Shown here piece after piece: positions 1 through 5,062 of a stretch of DNA of 5,062 nt. Below the pieces are notes generated by a model that was given only the letters and a program-made list of their open reading frames with translations, did not search any database and was not told the origin of the DNA. The stretch comes from Caldifarciminota bacterium (GTDB lineage: Bacteria; Hydrothermota; Tepidihabitantia; SM23-42). Each line of letters begins with the position of its first letter. Within the stretch, counting starts at the first letter, position 1. The translations under genes were made by a program, and so were the position numbers. The stretch spans positions 1-5,062 of the forward strand of contig JAGMEL010000276.1 in the NCBI GenBank assembly GCA_023128195.1. The letters are read 5' to 3'.

Positions 1-420
1 ATTATCATAAATATAATTGTAATAATAGTCAGCCAGGTATTTCTGAATTACAGTATAAATATTTTTATTCTGCTTACAGGCATCTTATTAGCTTCCTTCT
101 GTTTTTCCTCTCTGGGTGTGTTGCTGGCATCTCCATCAGTACGTGCTCCATCCCATATCATGATGTTTTCCAGTCTTATCCGTTTTCCTTTAATCTTTAT
201 AAGCGGTATTTTTATACCCTTAGAAAACCTGCAAGGAATTGCAAGAATATTAACTTACCTCTCCCCTATTACTTATCTCGTAGATATTTTTAATTTTAGT
301 TTTAAAGGTGAATCGAGCATATCACTAATTATTGATTTTACAGCATTGTTTGCTTTTAGTGTAATATTTATCTATTTGGCAAACAGATTCCACAAGAGAA
401 ATTTGATGAAAGGATTATAA
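1..420 (+). CDS. ABC-2 type transporter permease, C-terminal part (5' end outside window)
   Basis: The frame is open from the first base to the TAA at 418-420, so the gene begins upstream; 139 residues are visible. They are strongly hydrophobic, with membrane segments at about visible residues 1-15, 19-43, 58-76, 84-100 and 108-127, and a short basic tail (NRFHKRNLMKGL). The stretch RFPLIFISGIFIPLENL followed by LSPITYLVDI is typical of the ABC-2 membrane family (DrrB/NodJ-like exporters), where a P-L-x(n)-SG-x-F-x-P segment precedes the conserved 'P-x-x-Y' turn and the last helix. Such permeases pair with a separate ATP-binding protein, usually encoded just upstream, to export drugs, lipids or polysaccharides across the inner membrane. 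The substrate cannot be read from this piece. A GTG at 118 could begin a shorter frame, but it falls inside the conserved domain and is not a plausible start. Confidence 0.88.
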   Translation: MIINIIVIIVSQVFLNYSINIFILLTGILLASFCFSSLGVLLASPSVRAPSHIMMFSSLIRFPLIFISGIFIPLENLQGIARILTYLSPITYLVDIFNFSFKGESSISLIIDFTALFAFSVIFIYLANRFHKRNLMKGL

Positions 421-425
421 GCAGA

Positions 426-451
426 AAAAGTCGATATGTTAGTTGACTTTT
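426..451 (+). terminator. weak AT-rich hairpin after the permease gene, possible terminator
   Basis: AAAAGTC at 426-432 pairs perfectly with GACTTTT at 445-451, and G-U/A-U pairs could lengthen the stem into the loop. It lies six bases after the permease stop, and the right arm ends in four T. The stem has only two G-C pairs and the T-run is short and broken by a C, so termination would be weak. The right arm also overlaps the -35 box of the promoter for the next gene, so the symmetry may be incidental. Confidence 0.3.
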
Positions 452-471
452 CATTATCTTTGCTATATACT
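443..471 (+). promoter_or_regulatory. sigma70-type promoter for the lipoprotein gene
   Basis: TTGACT at 443-448 (one mismatch to the consensus -35) is followed by a 17-base spacer and TATACT at 466-471 (one mismatch to the consensus -10). Transcription would begin near 478, leaving a leader of about 38 bases that ends in a strong Shine-Dalgarno sequence before the ATG at 516. The AT-rich setting makes chance matches likelier, but the exact 17-base spacing and the position in a 95-base gap between genes support it. Confidence 0.6.
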
Positions 472-495
472 TTTATATATGTGATGAAAGATAAT
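453..495 (+). repeat. imperfect AT-rich inverted repeat overlapping the promoter and leader
   Basis: ATTATCTTT at 453-461 is the exact reverse complement of AAAGATAAT at 487-495. Inside it, TATATA at 464-469 can pair with TATATA at 475-480 around a five-base loop, with a small asymmetric internal loop between the two stems. The repeat spans the promoter spacer, the -10 and the predicted start site. It could be an operator for a DNA-binding protein, or simply the result of high A+T content. No regulator gene beside it points to the first option. Confidence 0.35.
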
Positions 496-502
496 TTACT
501 GG

Positions 503-510
503 AAGGAGGT
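503..510 (+). promoter_or_regulatory. Shine-Dalgarno sequence of the lipoprotein gene
   Basis: AAGGAGGT matches the anti-Shine-Dalgarno sequence over eight bases and lies five bases before the ATG at 516. It fixes the start of the lipoprotein gene and suggests efficient translation. Confidence 0.85.
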
Positions 511-515
511 ATTGC

Positions 516-1142
516 ATGAAATGCATATTTAGACTAAGCATAGCCGCAGTGCTGGTGGTTGCGGCATTGGGTTGTGGACCCAGGATAATGGTTCCGCCCA
601 AGATTGACCTTACACAACACGAGGTCATCGGTATTATTGAGTTCAAGTCTTCTAATGAAGGCGAACTCGGACCCCTCGCAACAAAGAAATTCATGGATGC
701 AATCCGACGAGACCAGGAAATGGTACGGATTGTCGAACTGGGATCTGAGGATGAAGTCCTTAATGCAGTTAACAGCGACAAGCTGGATCAGACAACATAC
801 AAGGCTCTTGGCGAGAAACACAAAGTCATCACCATTTTCACTGGTGAACTTATAGTCTCGGATGTCAGACCAGACATCACAATCGCGCCGCTATTTGGAC
901 ATATGGACTTCACAGCTGAAGTCGATGCCACGCTCAACGCACAGATGGTAGAAATTACTACTGGGGCATCAATCTGGAGCGGTTCTGCAAGTGCAACAAA
1001 GAAAATCGGTGAAGTCAGCATATTTGGCGGTAAGAACTTTGTCTTTGATGCAGAAAACCCGGACAGGGCATACGGCAAACTCGTCGATGAATTGGTCGAG
1101 AAGGTGACAAAAGATTTCAGGGTGACCTGGAAACGCGAGTAG
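516..1142 (+). CDS. outer-membrane-type lipoprotein with CsgG/LpoB-like pattern
   Basis: The 208-residue protein starts with a lipoprotein signal peptide: basic start, hydrophobic core at about 7-18, and lipobox A17-L18-G19-C20. Cys20 would be lipidated after cleavage by signal peptidase II. The residue after it is Gly, so there is no Asp inner-membrane retention signal by the E. coli rule. The mature part follows the layout of CsgG/LpoB/TolB-N-like lipoproteins: a first strand VIGIIEF at 37-43, a helix at 51-65 (LGPLATKKFMDAIRR), a second strand VRIVELG at 70-76, a later strand VITIFTGEL at 104-112, then a paired-strand segment at 138-160 containing VEITTGASIWSGSASA, close to the 'D-x-x-TG-x-x-x-W-S' pattern of these families. 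Members include CsgG (curli secretion pore) and LpoB (penicillin-binding protein activator), so the fold does not give a specific role. The true start is set by the strong Shine-Dalgarno sequence. G+C is higher than in the flanking genes (about 45% in four hand-counted rows). Confidence 0.8.
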   Translation: MKCIFRLSIAAVLVVAALGCGPRIMVPPKIDLTQHEVIGIIEFKSSNEGELGPLATKKFMDAIRRDQEMVRIVELGSEDEVLNAVNSDKLDQTTYKALGEKHKVITIFTGELIVSDVRPDITIAPLFGHMDFTAEVDATLNAQMVEITTGASIWSGSASATKKIGEVSIFGGKNFVFDAENPDRAYGKLVDELVEKVTKDFRVTWKRE

Positions 1143-1173
1143 AAACCAGAAGAACTGCCTTAATAACCGAGTT

Positions 1174-1959
1174 ATGAACGAACACGAGGTAAAAAAGCTC
1201 TGGGACGAAAATGCCAAAGCATGGACTATTCTGGCACGCAAAGGATATGACTTCTACAGAGATTATGTTAATACCCCGGCTTTTTTAAGAATACTTGGCA
1301 ATATAAGAGGAATAAAAGGATTGGATATTGGCTGCGGCGAAGGTCATAATACTCGAAAAATCTCTGAAAAAGGTGCTGTAATGACTGGTATTGATATTTC
1401 TGAAAAGTTTATTAAGTATGCTCAGCAAAAAGAAAATAAACACCCATTACATATCAAATATATACTGGCAAGTGGTGTAAATCTTCCATTTGCTGATGAA
1501 ACCTTTGATTTCTGCGTTGCCATAATGAGCCTGATGGATATGATGAATCATGAAGAAGGAATAAGTGAGGCACATAGAGTATTGAAAAAGAAAGGAATTT
1601 TTCAACTTTCTATAACTCATCCTTGTTTTCAGACCCCGAAATGGCAATGGCTTTATAATGAAAAGCAGGAAAAAATGGCATTAGCCTGTGGCGATTATTT
1701 CAAAAAATTGAATGGTAAAATTGATGAGTGGATTTTCGGCTCCGCACCTCAAGATCTAAGGGCTCGCTTTAACAAATTCAAAATACCATGCTTTACACGA
1801 ACCTTAAGCAGCTGGCTTAATACTTTGATTAAACGCGGCTTTACACTTGAACAATTTGATGAACCTTATGCTGACGAAGAAACACTAAAGAAATTCCCTA
1901 AACTTGCGGACACAAAAATAATTGCATATTTTTTGATTGTTCGTTGTAGAAAAGGATAG
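1174..1959 (+). CDS. class I SAM-dependent methyltransferase
   Basis: The 261-residue protein has the Rossmann-type methyltransferase core. SAM-binding motif I is LDIGCGEGH at 50-58, the acidic residue at the end of strand 2 is Asp74 in GIDIS (72-76), and the motif LPFADETFDFCV at 104-115 is the usual 'LPF-x-DxxFD' stretch of the Methyltransf_11 group. HRVLKKKGIFQLSITHP at 134-150 is the strand-5 region. After the core come HPCF at 149-152 and RTLSSWLNTLIKRGF at 209-223, leading to DEP at 229-231. This C-terminal pattern is common in methyltransferases of this group with unassigned small-molecule substrates. The length is typical and no signal peptide is seen, so it is cytoplasmic. The ATG at 1174 is 31 bases after the lipoprotein stop and has no convincing Shine-Dalgarno sequence. 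Translation may be weak, or coupled to an upstream transcript. The substrate is unknown. G+C is about 33% in two hand-counted rows, unlike the gene before it. Confidence 0.92.
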   Translation: MNEHEVKKLWDENAKAWTILARKGYDFYRDYVNTPAFLRILGNIRGIKGLDIGCGEGHNTRKISEKGAVMTGIDISEKFIKYAQQKENKHPLHIKYILASGVNLPFADETFDFCVAIMSLMDMMNHEEGISEAHRVLKKKGIFQLSITHPCFQTPKWQWLYNEKQEKMALACGDYFKKLNGKIDEWIFGSAPQDLRARFNKFKIPCFTRTLSSWLNTLIKRGFTLEQFDEPYADEETLKKFPKLADTKIIAYFLIVRCRKG

Positions 1960-1979
1960 AAAATTATAAATTGAATAGC

Positions 1980-2084
1980 GGGGACGGTGCTTGACATTTT
2001 GACATTTACCGACAAAACGATAGCATCTTGTCTAACACACCATATAACACTCTGTGAAATGTCAAAATGCCAAGCATCGTTCCC
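1980..2084. repeat. long inverted repeat, REP/RAYT-like or MITE-like element
   Basis: The left arm (1980-2007) begins GGGGACGGTGCTTGAC. The right arm (2057-2084) is its reverse complement over 28 bases with three mismatches, two near the outer end and one in the middle. A 49-base spacer (2008-2056) separates them and holds a minor GACAA/TTGTC pairing. Each arm contains a direct 8-base tandem: TTGACATT twice at 1991-2006, and an imperfect copy in the other arm. The GGGGAC end resembles repeats found beside REP-associated tyrosine transposases (RAYT/IS200-like) in many diderm genomes; that link is from memory, not shown here. No transposase is present. The element lies 20 bases after the methyltransferase stop and could also act as a transcript-end hairpin, although no T-run follows. 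Confidence 0.75.
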
Positions 2085-2146
2085 TTATCATCCCTGTAGA
2101 AAATCACCGTAATCTTTTTATATTCTTTGTAATTGAAAATAAGGTC

Positions 2147-2174
2147 TTGACAAATTAGATTTTTTCATTATAAT
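2147..2174 (+). promoter_or_regulatory. near-consensus sigma70-type promoter of the tetR-lolA-like-barrel-MMPL operon
   Basis: TTGACA at 2147-2152 and TATAAT at 2169-2174 are both exact consensus boxes, separated by 16 bases, one short of the optimum. Transcription should begin near 2181, inside the palindrome that follows, giving a leader of about 35 bases. Such a strong promoter with an operator placed on its -10 and start site is the usual design of a tightly repressed, inducible operon. No other promoter of similar quality is seen before the downstream genes. Confidence 0.85.
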
Positions 2175-2205
2175 ATAACATACCGACCAGTCGGTATGTT
2201 ATATT
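2172..2205. promoter_or_regulatory. 34-bp perfect palindrome, probable TetR-family operator
   Basis: Bases 2172-2187 are the exact reverse complement of 2190-2205, with a two-base centre (CA at 2188-2189). The core is TACCGACCAGTCGGTA at 2181-2196. The palindrome begins inside the -10 box and ends one base before the Shine-Dalgarno sequence of the adjacent TetR-family gene. Family members bind palindromes of this kind as dimers and block RNA polymerase, so this is most likely the autoregulatory operator for the whole operon. A transcript starting near 2181 would carry only the inner part, able to form a 7-bp hairpin at its 5' end. Confidence 0.85.
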
Positions 2206-2210
2206 GGAGG
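2206..2210 (+). promoter_or_regulatory. Shine-Dalgarno sequence that sets the start of the TetR-family gene
   Basis: GGAGG lies five bases before the ATG at 2216. It rules out the in-frame TTG at 2204, which sits upstream of it and inside the operator palindrome. Confidence 0.85.
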
Positions 2211-2215
2211 TACAT

Positions 2216-2815
2216 ATGACAAGAAGAAAATCTAAAGAAACAAGAAAAGAGGAGATTCTTGAAGCTGCAATGAAGTGTTTTTCCAAAAAAGGTTATCATG
2301 AAACAACAATAGATGACATTATTAAGGAATCCGGTTTAAGTAAAGGTGCTATCTATTGGTATTTTAAAGGAAAAAGGGATATTTTTATTTTTTTAATTGA
2401 GCAGCATCTGCAAAAGGATAATATCTTATGGGAAAAATTATCAAAAGAATACGAACTTGGACCAGATTTTCTTATAATAGCAGGGCTTTCATATTTAAAA
2501 ATGCATTTTGAGGATGAAAAGTTGTCACCCTTTTATGCTGAATTTATTGCGGAATCATACAGGGACAAACAGATTCAAAGAAAATTGCACAATGTTCATA
2601 AGGGATGGATAAATAAGGTCAAGAGAGCATTTGATTTGGCTATAAAAAAAGAAAAGATGAAAAGTTTTGATACACAAAGTTTATCCATCGCCTTAGTCGC
2701 CCTGATTGAGGGACTCATTGAGATGAACACAATCTTCAAGGATAAGCTGAATTATGAAAAGATATGGCAGACATTTGCCCAAGCATTATTACAGGGCATT
2801 CAAAAGGAAAGCTAA
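2216..2815 (+). CDS. TetR/AcrR-family transcriptional repressor
   Basis: The 199-residue protein has the family's N-terminal DNA-binding domain at about 11-58. It starts with RKEEILEAAMKCFSKKGY, followed by the helix-turn-helix TIDDIIKESGLSKGAIYWYF at 31-50 and the usual K-x-K-x-x-[LI]-F continuation (KGKRDIF at 51-57). The rest is the variable ligand-binding and dimerisation domain, with a clear helical segment SPFYAEFIAESYRDKQIQ at 104-121 and ALVALIEGLIEMN at 159-171. Length is normal. The ATG at 2216 is chosen because it has GGAGG five bases upstream. The gene is first in a four-gene operon and follows a promoter overlapped by a perfect palindrome. It therefore probably represses itself and the export genes behind it, until a ligand releases it. 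The ligand cannot be predicted. Confidence 0.95.
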   Translation: MTRRKSKETRKEEILEAAMKCFSKKGYHETTIDDIIKESGLSKGAIYWYFKGKRDIFIFLIEQHLQKDNILWEKLSKEYELGPDFLIIAGLSYLKMHFEDEKLSPFYAEFIAESYRDKQIQRKLHNVHKGWINKVKRAFDLAIKKEKMKSFDTQSLSIALVALIEGLIEMNTIFKDKLNYEKIWQTFAQALLQGIQKES

Positions 2816-2818
2816 ATT

Positions 2819-3586
2819 ATGCTGAAACTAAAATTAGTAGTACTTTGTATGTTAATCGTCTTTTCAGCAGTAGATGCCGAAGAGATAACAGGTCTGGATA
2901 TTATGGAAAAGGTTGATAACCGTTATACTGGAGATGACCAGATCGCAGAAATGACAATGACCTTAATTAAATCGAGTGGCAGAAAAAGAGTGAGAAAGGT
3001 AAAGGTGTGGCAAAAGGATTATGGAAAAAATGATAAATCCCTAATGAGATTTCTTGAACCTGCTGATGTAAGAGGAACAGGATTTCTGGTCTGGGAACAT
3101 GAATCAAAAGATGATGACCAGTGGCTTTATCTTCCGGCATTGAAAAAAGTACGCAGAATAAGTTCAAAGGAAAAAGAAAAGAGTTTTATGGGTACTGATT
3201 TCAGTTATGAAGACCTTGGTTCCCACGACCTGGATGATTATGATTATGCACTCTTGAGATCAGAAACATTTAATGACCAGGACTGTTATGTGATTAAAAG
3301 CGTGCCAAAGCCTGAGAAGAAAAAATCGTACAGTAAAACTATATCCTGGATAAGAAAAGACATATTTATCGCAATCAAGATTGAGTTCTACGACAAAAAA
3401 GGAGAATTTCTAAAAAGGATGCATGCTATTAACATTGAAAAAATAGACGAAATCTGGACAACCAGGAGAATGGAAATGGAAAATGTTCAAAAAAAGCACA
3501 CAACAGCTCTTGAATTTGAGAATGTAAGATATAATATTGGATTAAAAGACAATATCTTTACTGAAAGGAACTTAACAAAGGAATAA
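2819..3586 (+). CDS. LolA-like periplasmic protein (outer membrane lipoprotein-sorting protein family)
   Basis: The 255-residue protein has an N-terminal signal peptide, hydrophobic at about 5-16, with likely cleavage after VDA at 18-20. There is no lipobox, so it should be soluble in the periplasm. The conserved block typical of the LolA_like family (PF17131 by recollection) is clear: EPADVRGTGFLVWEHE at 80-95, QWLYLPALKKVRRIS at 101-115 and FMGTDFSYEDL at 123-133. The C-terminal half alternates strands, as expected for the open LolA/LolB-type beta sheet that holds a lipid or acyl chain. This group is commonly encoded beside MMPL/RND transporters and is thought to carry a hydrophobic substrate rather than to be the housekeeping LolA. 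The gene starts three bases after the repressor stop, with AGGA at 2805-2808 as a modest ribosome site, so it is cotranscribed and possibly translationally coupled. Confidence 0.9.
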   Translation: MLKLKLVVLCMLIVFSAVDAEEITGLDIMEKVDNRYTGDDQIAEMTMTLIKSSGRKRVRKVKVWQKDYGKNDKSLMRFLEPADVRGTGFLVWEHESKDDDQWLYLPALKKVRRISSKEKEKSFMGTDFSYEDLGSHDLDDYDYALLRSETFNDQDCYVIKSVPKPEKKKSYSKTISWIRKDIFIAIKIEFYDKKGEFLKRMHAINIEKIDEIWTTRRMEMENVQKKHTTALEFENVRYNIGLKDNIFTERNLTKE

Positions 3587-3589
3587 GAA

Positions 3590-4831
3590 ATGTATAAGCT
3601 TTTTATGGAAATCATTATATTCCTGTTTATTATTTTTGGTCTGGCTCAAGCAGTGGAATTAGGCGGGTTTGTATCTGAAAATCTTAACATGAGAATACAT
3701 GAAGACCAGGAATTTATTAAGAAAGAAACCTGGTTAAGATTAAAACTGAGAAGCCGCATGGAATCATCAGGCATGTATGCTGATATTGATTTGCGCTATG
3801 ACCCTCTTTATTATTCTAAGCCAGAAATCAAAATAAAAGAGGCTTATGTAGATTTGGGTCTTGGTCAATTCGACCTGCGCATTGGTAGACAGATAGTAAT
3901 CTGGGGCAAGGCAGATGAGTTCAATCCATTAGATTTCATAAACCCTGAGGATTATAGAGAATTCATCTCTTTGAATAAAGCAGATAGAAAAATAGGAACA
4001 TTTTATCCAAAGCTTGATTACTACATTGGAAATTTCAAGATTGAAGGAATATTCATTCCAATCTTCACACCATCTGACATACCTATGGATACATCACATC
4101 CATGGATACCTTATCAAATAAAAGATATTTTGGTGAACTCCAATATCATTCTTACAGAAGTCCAAGAGCCAGAGCACAAATTGGAGAATTCTGAATATGC
4201 CTTAAAGCTTGGGGCGATATTACCTGATTTTGATTTCTCCTTTTGCTATTTTGAAGGGTTTTTTGACCTCCCTGTTATGTTTCGACAAGGCATAATCCCA
4301 CCTGATACAATAATAATCTCGCCTGAGTACAAAAGATTTCGTGCTGGTGGTTTTGACTTTGCTGCTACTTTACAAGGCCTGGGCATACGTGGTGAACTGG
4401 CATACGTGGATACAGCATACTACACAACTACTGATTTACAGGACACTGATGGAATTGTCGGAAAACCAAATTTTTCTTTTATTCTTGGTGCAGACCTCAC
4501 ATTTTCAGAAGATATTTATCTCAATGTTCAATGGATGGGAAGATATATTTTTGATTACGTACAGGGAATAGAAGAAGACGAAATGGAAAACAGATTTGTT
4601 TTCAGTTGTTATAAAACCTTTCTTAACGAGGAATTGAAATTTGGATTGTCAGGCATGGTCTATAATCTAAATGACCAGGATTATATGCTCCATTCTTATC
4701 TTGAATATTCGCTTACAGACGGTGTCTTCTTTGAAATCGGGTCCTATTTATTTGGAGGTGAGGAACAGTCTATGCTCGGTCAGTTCGATAAAAATGATTG
4801 TCTGTGTATTAAGGCATCTTACTACTTTTAA
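3590..4831 (+). CDS. DUF1302-like outer-membrane beta-barrel protein
   Basis: The 413-residue protein has a signal peptide (hydrophobic at about 7-18, likely cleavage after AQA at 19-21). The mature part is rich in alternating aromatic/polar strands with short turns, and it ends in the aromatic stretch ASYYF. A terminal Phe is the usual signal for insertion by the BAM machinery. The best family mark is the segment at 94-121, which contains FDLRIGRQIVIWGKADEFNP followed by INPEDYREF. This matches the 'R-x-GRQ-x-x-x-WG-x-x-D...NP-x-D' signature of DUF1302-type barrels. It is shorter than the proteobacterial members I recall, so loops or strands may be missing. It begins three bases after the LolA-like gene, with AAAGGAA at 3577-3583 overlapping that gene's end, and it precedes the RND pump gene. 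Its likely role is the outer-membrane step of the same export route. Whether it forms an open channel or only receives the substrate is not visible. Confidence 0.82.
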   Translation: MYKLFMEIIIFLFIIFGLAQAVELGGFVSENLNMRIHEDQEFIKKETWLRLKLRSRMESSGMYADIDLRYDPLYYSKPEIKIKEAYVDLGLGQFDLRIGRQIVIWGKADEFNPLDFINPEDYREFISLNKADRKIGTFYPKLDYYIGNFKIEGIFIPIFTPSDIPMDTSHPWIPYQIKDILVNSNIILTEVQEPEHKLENSEYALKLGAILPDFDFSFCYFEGFFDLPVMFRQGIIPPDTIIISPEYKRFRAGGFDFAATLQGLGIRGELAYVDTAYYTTTDLQDTDGIVGKPNFSFILGADLTFSEDIYLNVQWMGRYIFDYVQGIEEDEMENRFVFSCYKTFLNEELKFGLSGMVYNLNDQDYMLHSYLEYSLTDGVFFEIGSYLFGGEEQSMLGQFDKNDCLCIKASYYF

Positions 4832-4848
4832 CGAAAGGACGAATCTAA

Positions 4849-5062
4849 ATGAAAAAATTTGGCGAATTTATACTTAAAAATAGAGTCATCTTGATTATTG
4901 GTATTGTGATCATAACAATCTTATGCTTTTTACATTTACCTGATTTGAGAATGGAAGACGATGAAACAACATGGTTTCCAAAAGGAGATCCCATTTTAAA
5001 AACACATGACGAATTCAAACAAACCTTTGTTAACAGCGAATTCGTTGTTGTTGCTTATGAAT
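4849..5062 (+). CDS. MMPL/RND-family transporter, N-terminal part (3' end outside window)
   Basis: Only the first 71 codons are present. The start is an ATG with AAAGGA at 4834-4839 nine bases upstream, 17 bases after the barrel gene's stop. The protein opens with a short basic cytoplasmic segment (MKKFGEFILKNR), one membrane helix at about 13-29, then a periplasmic stretch with TWFPKGDPILKTHDEFKQTF at 41-60 and EFVVVAYE at 64-71. This is the usual start of MMPL-type RND transporters ('W-x-P-x-x-x-P' after TM1, then the first strand of the porter domain). Full members run to roughly 750-900 residues with 12 membrane helices and use the proton gradient to export lipids or other hydrophobic compounds. 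The operon context with LolA-like and DUF1302-like proteins strongly supports the call despite the short piece. Confidence 0.85.
   Translation, partial: MKKFGEFILKNRVILIIGIVIITILCFLHLPDLRMEDDETTWFPKGDPILKTHDEFKQTFVNSEFVVVAYE

Noticed and set aside
118..420. Separate 100-residue protein starting at GTG 118
   Set aside because: The same frame is open to base 1 and the upstream residues continue the permease membrane segments, so this is the tail of a larger gene.
604..855. Plus-strand 83-codon frame inside the lipoprotein gene
   Set aside because: It overlaps a convincing gene in another frame and shows no family features or ribosome site.
473..1241. Several minus-strand open frames of 90-102 codons opposite the lipoprotein gene and the start of the methyltransferase
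   Set aside because: They are antisense to a well-supported gene, have no Shine-Dalgarno or recognisable domains, and their translations look like shadows.
1447..1647. Minus-strand 66-codon frame inside the methyltransferase gene
   Set aside because: It is antisense to the conserved methyltransferase core and has no independent support.
2007..2013. TACCGAC in the spacer of the inverted repeat as a second operator half-site
   Set aside because: It matches the operator half-site over seven bases only, has no opposing half nearby, and lies far upstream of the promoter; chance is a sufficient explanation.
2011..2032. Small GACAA/TTGTC hairpin inside the inverted-repeat spacer
   Set aside because: A five-base stem with a 12-base loop is too weak and common to report as its own feature.
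2204..2215. TTG at 2204 as the start of the TetR-family gene, adding four residues
   Set aside because: It lies inside the operator palindrome and upstream of the GGAGG at 2206-2210, which is correctly spaced for the ATG at 2216.
2967..3167. Minus-strand 66-codon frame inside the LolA-like gene
   Set aside because: It is opposite the most conserved block of that gene and is a frame shadow.
4341..4877. Plus-strand short frames within the barrel gene, one running into the transporter start
   Set aside because: The barrel frame is intact to its terminal Phe, and the transporter start at 4849 has its own ribosome site. The short frames have no features.
1..5062. CRISPR array, tRNA or rRNA gene, riboswitch or toxin-antitoxin pair
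   Set aside because: No spaced direct repeats, conserved RNA gene segments or small paired genes were seen. The gaps between genes are explained by promoters, hairpins and one inverted repeat.

Overview
This 5,062-base window looks like chromosomal DNA from a Gram-negative (diderm) bacterium. It encodes a lipoprotein with a clear lipobox, a LolA-like periplasmic protein, an outer-membrane beta-barrel with a signal peptide and a C-terminal phenylalanine, and the start of an MMPL/RND-type inner-membrane transporter. Most of it is A+T-rich, about one third G+C in the rows I counted by hand. All supported genes lie on the + strand. I cannot assign a taxon. The low G+C, the gene set and the GGGGAC-type inverted repeat would suit an uncultivated anaerobic diderm lineage, but that is only an impression.

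Left part (1-1959): the C-terminal part of an ABC-2 type transporter permease ends at 420. A 95-base gap follows, with a good sigma70-type promoter and two AT-rich hairpins. Next comes a 208-residue lipoprotein with a CsgG/LpoB-like pattern, whose G+C is visibly higher than that of its neighbours. A class I SAM-dependent methyltransferase starts 31 bases later and may share its transcript.

Middle (1960-2215): this 256-base gap has two distinct halves. At 1980-2084 there is a long inverted repeat with 28-base arms (3 mismatches) and a 49-base spacer, probably a REP/RAYT-like or MITE-like mobile repeat. At 2147-2210 there is a near-consensus promoter, a perfect 34-bp operator-like palindrome that overlaps its -10 and start site, and a strong Shine-Dalgarno sequence. 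No stretch over 300 bases lacks a gene.

Right part (2216-5062): a tightly packed operon runs TetR-family repressor, LolA-like protein, DUF1302-like outer-membrane barrel, MMPL/RND transporter (cut off by the window end). Gaps between its genes are 3 to 17 bases. Together they read as a repressor-controlled envelope-spanning export module: the RND pump would move a probably hydrophobic or lipid substrate from the inner membrane, the LolA-like protein would carry it through the periplasm, and the barrel would act at the outer membrane. The repressor probably controls its own operon through the palindrome and responds to a ligand, perhaps the exported compound. This gene arrangement is known in outline in other bacteria, but its substrates are mostly unknown. 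It is the most interesting system in the window.
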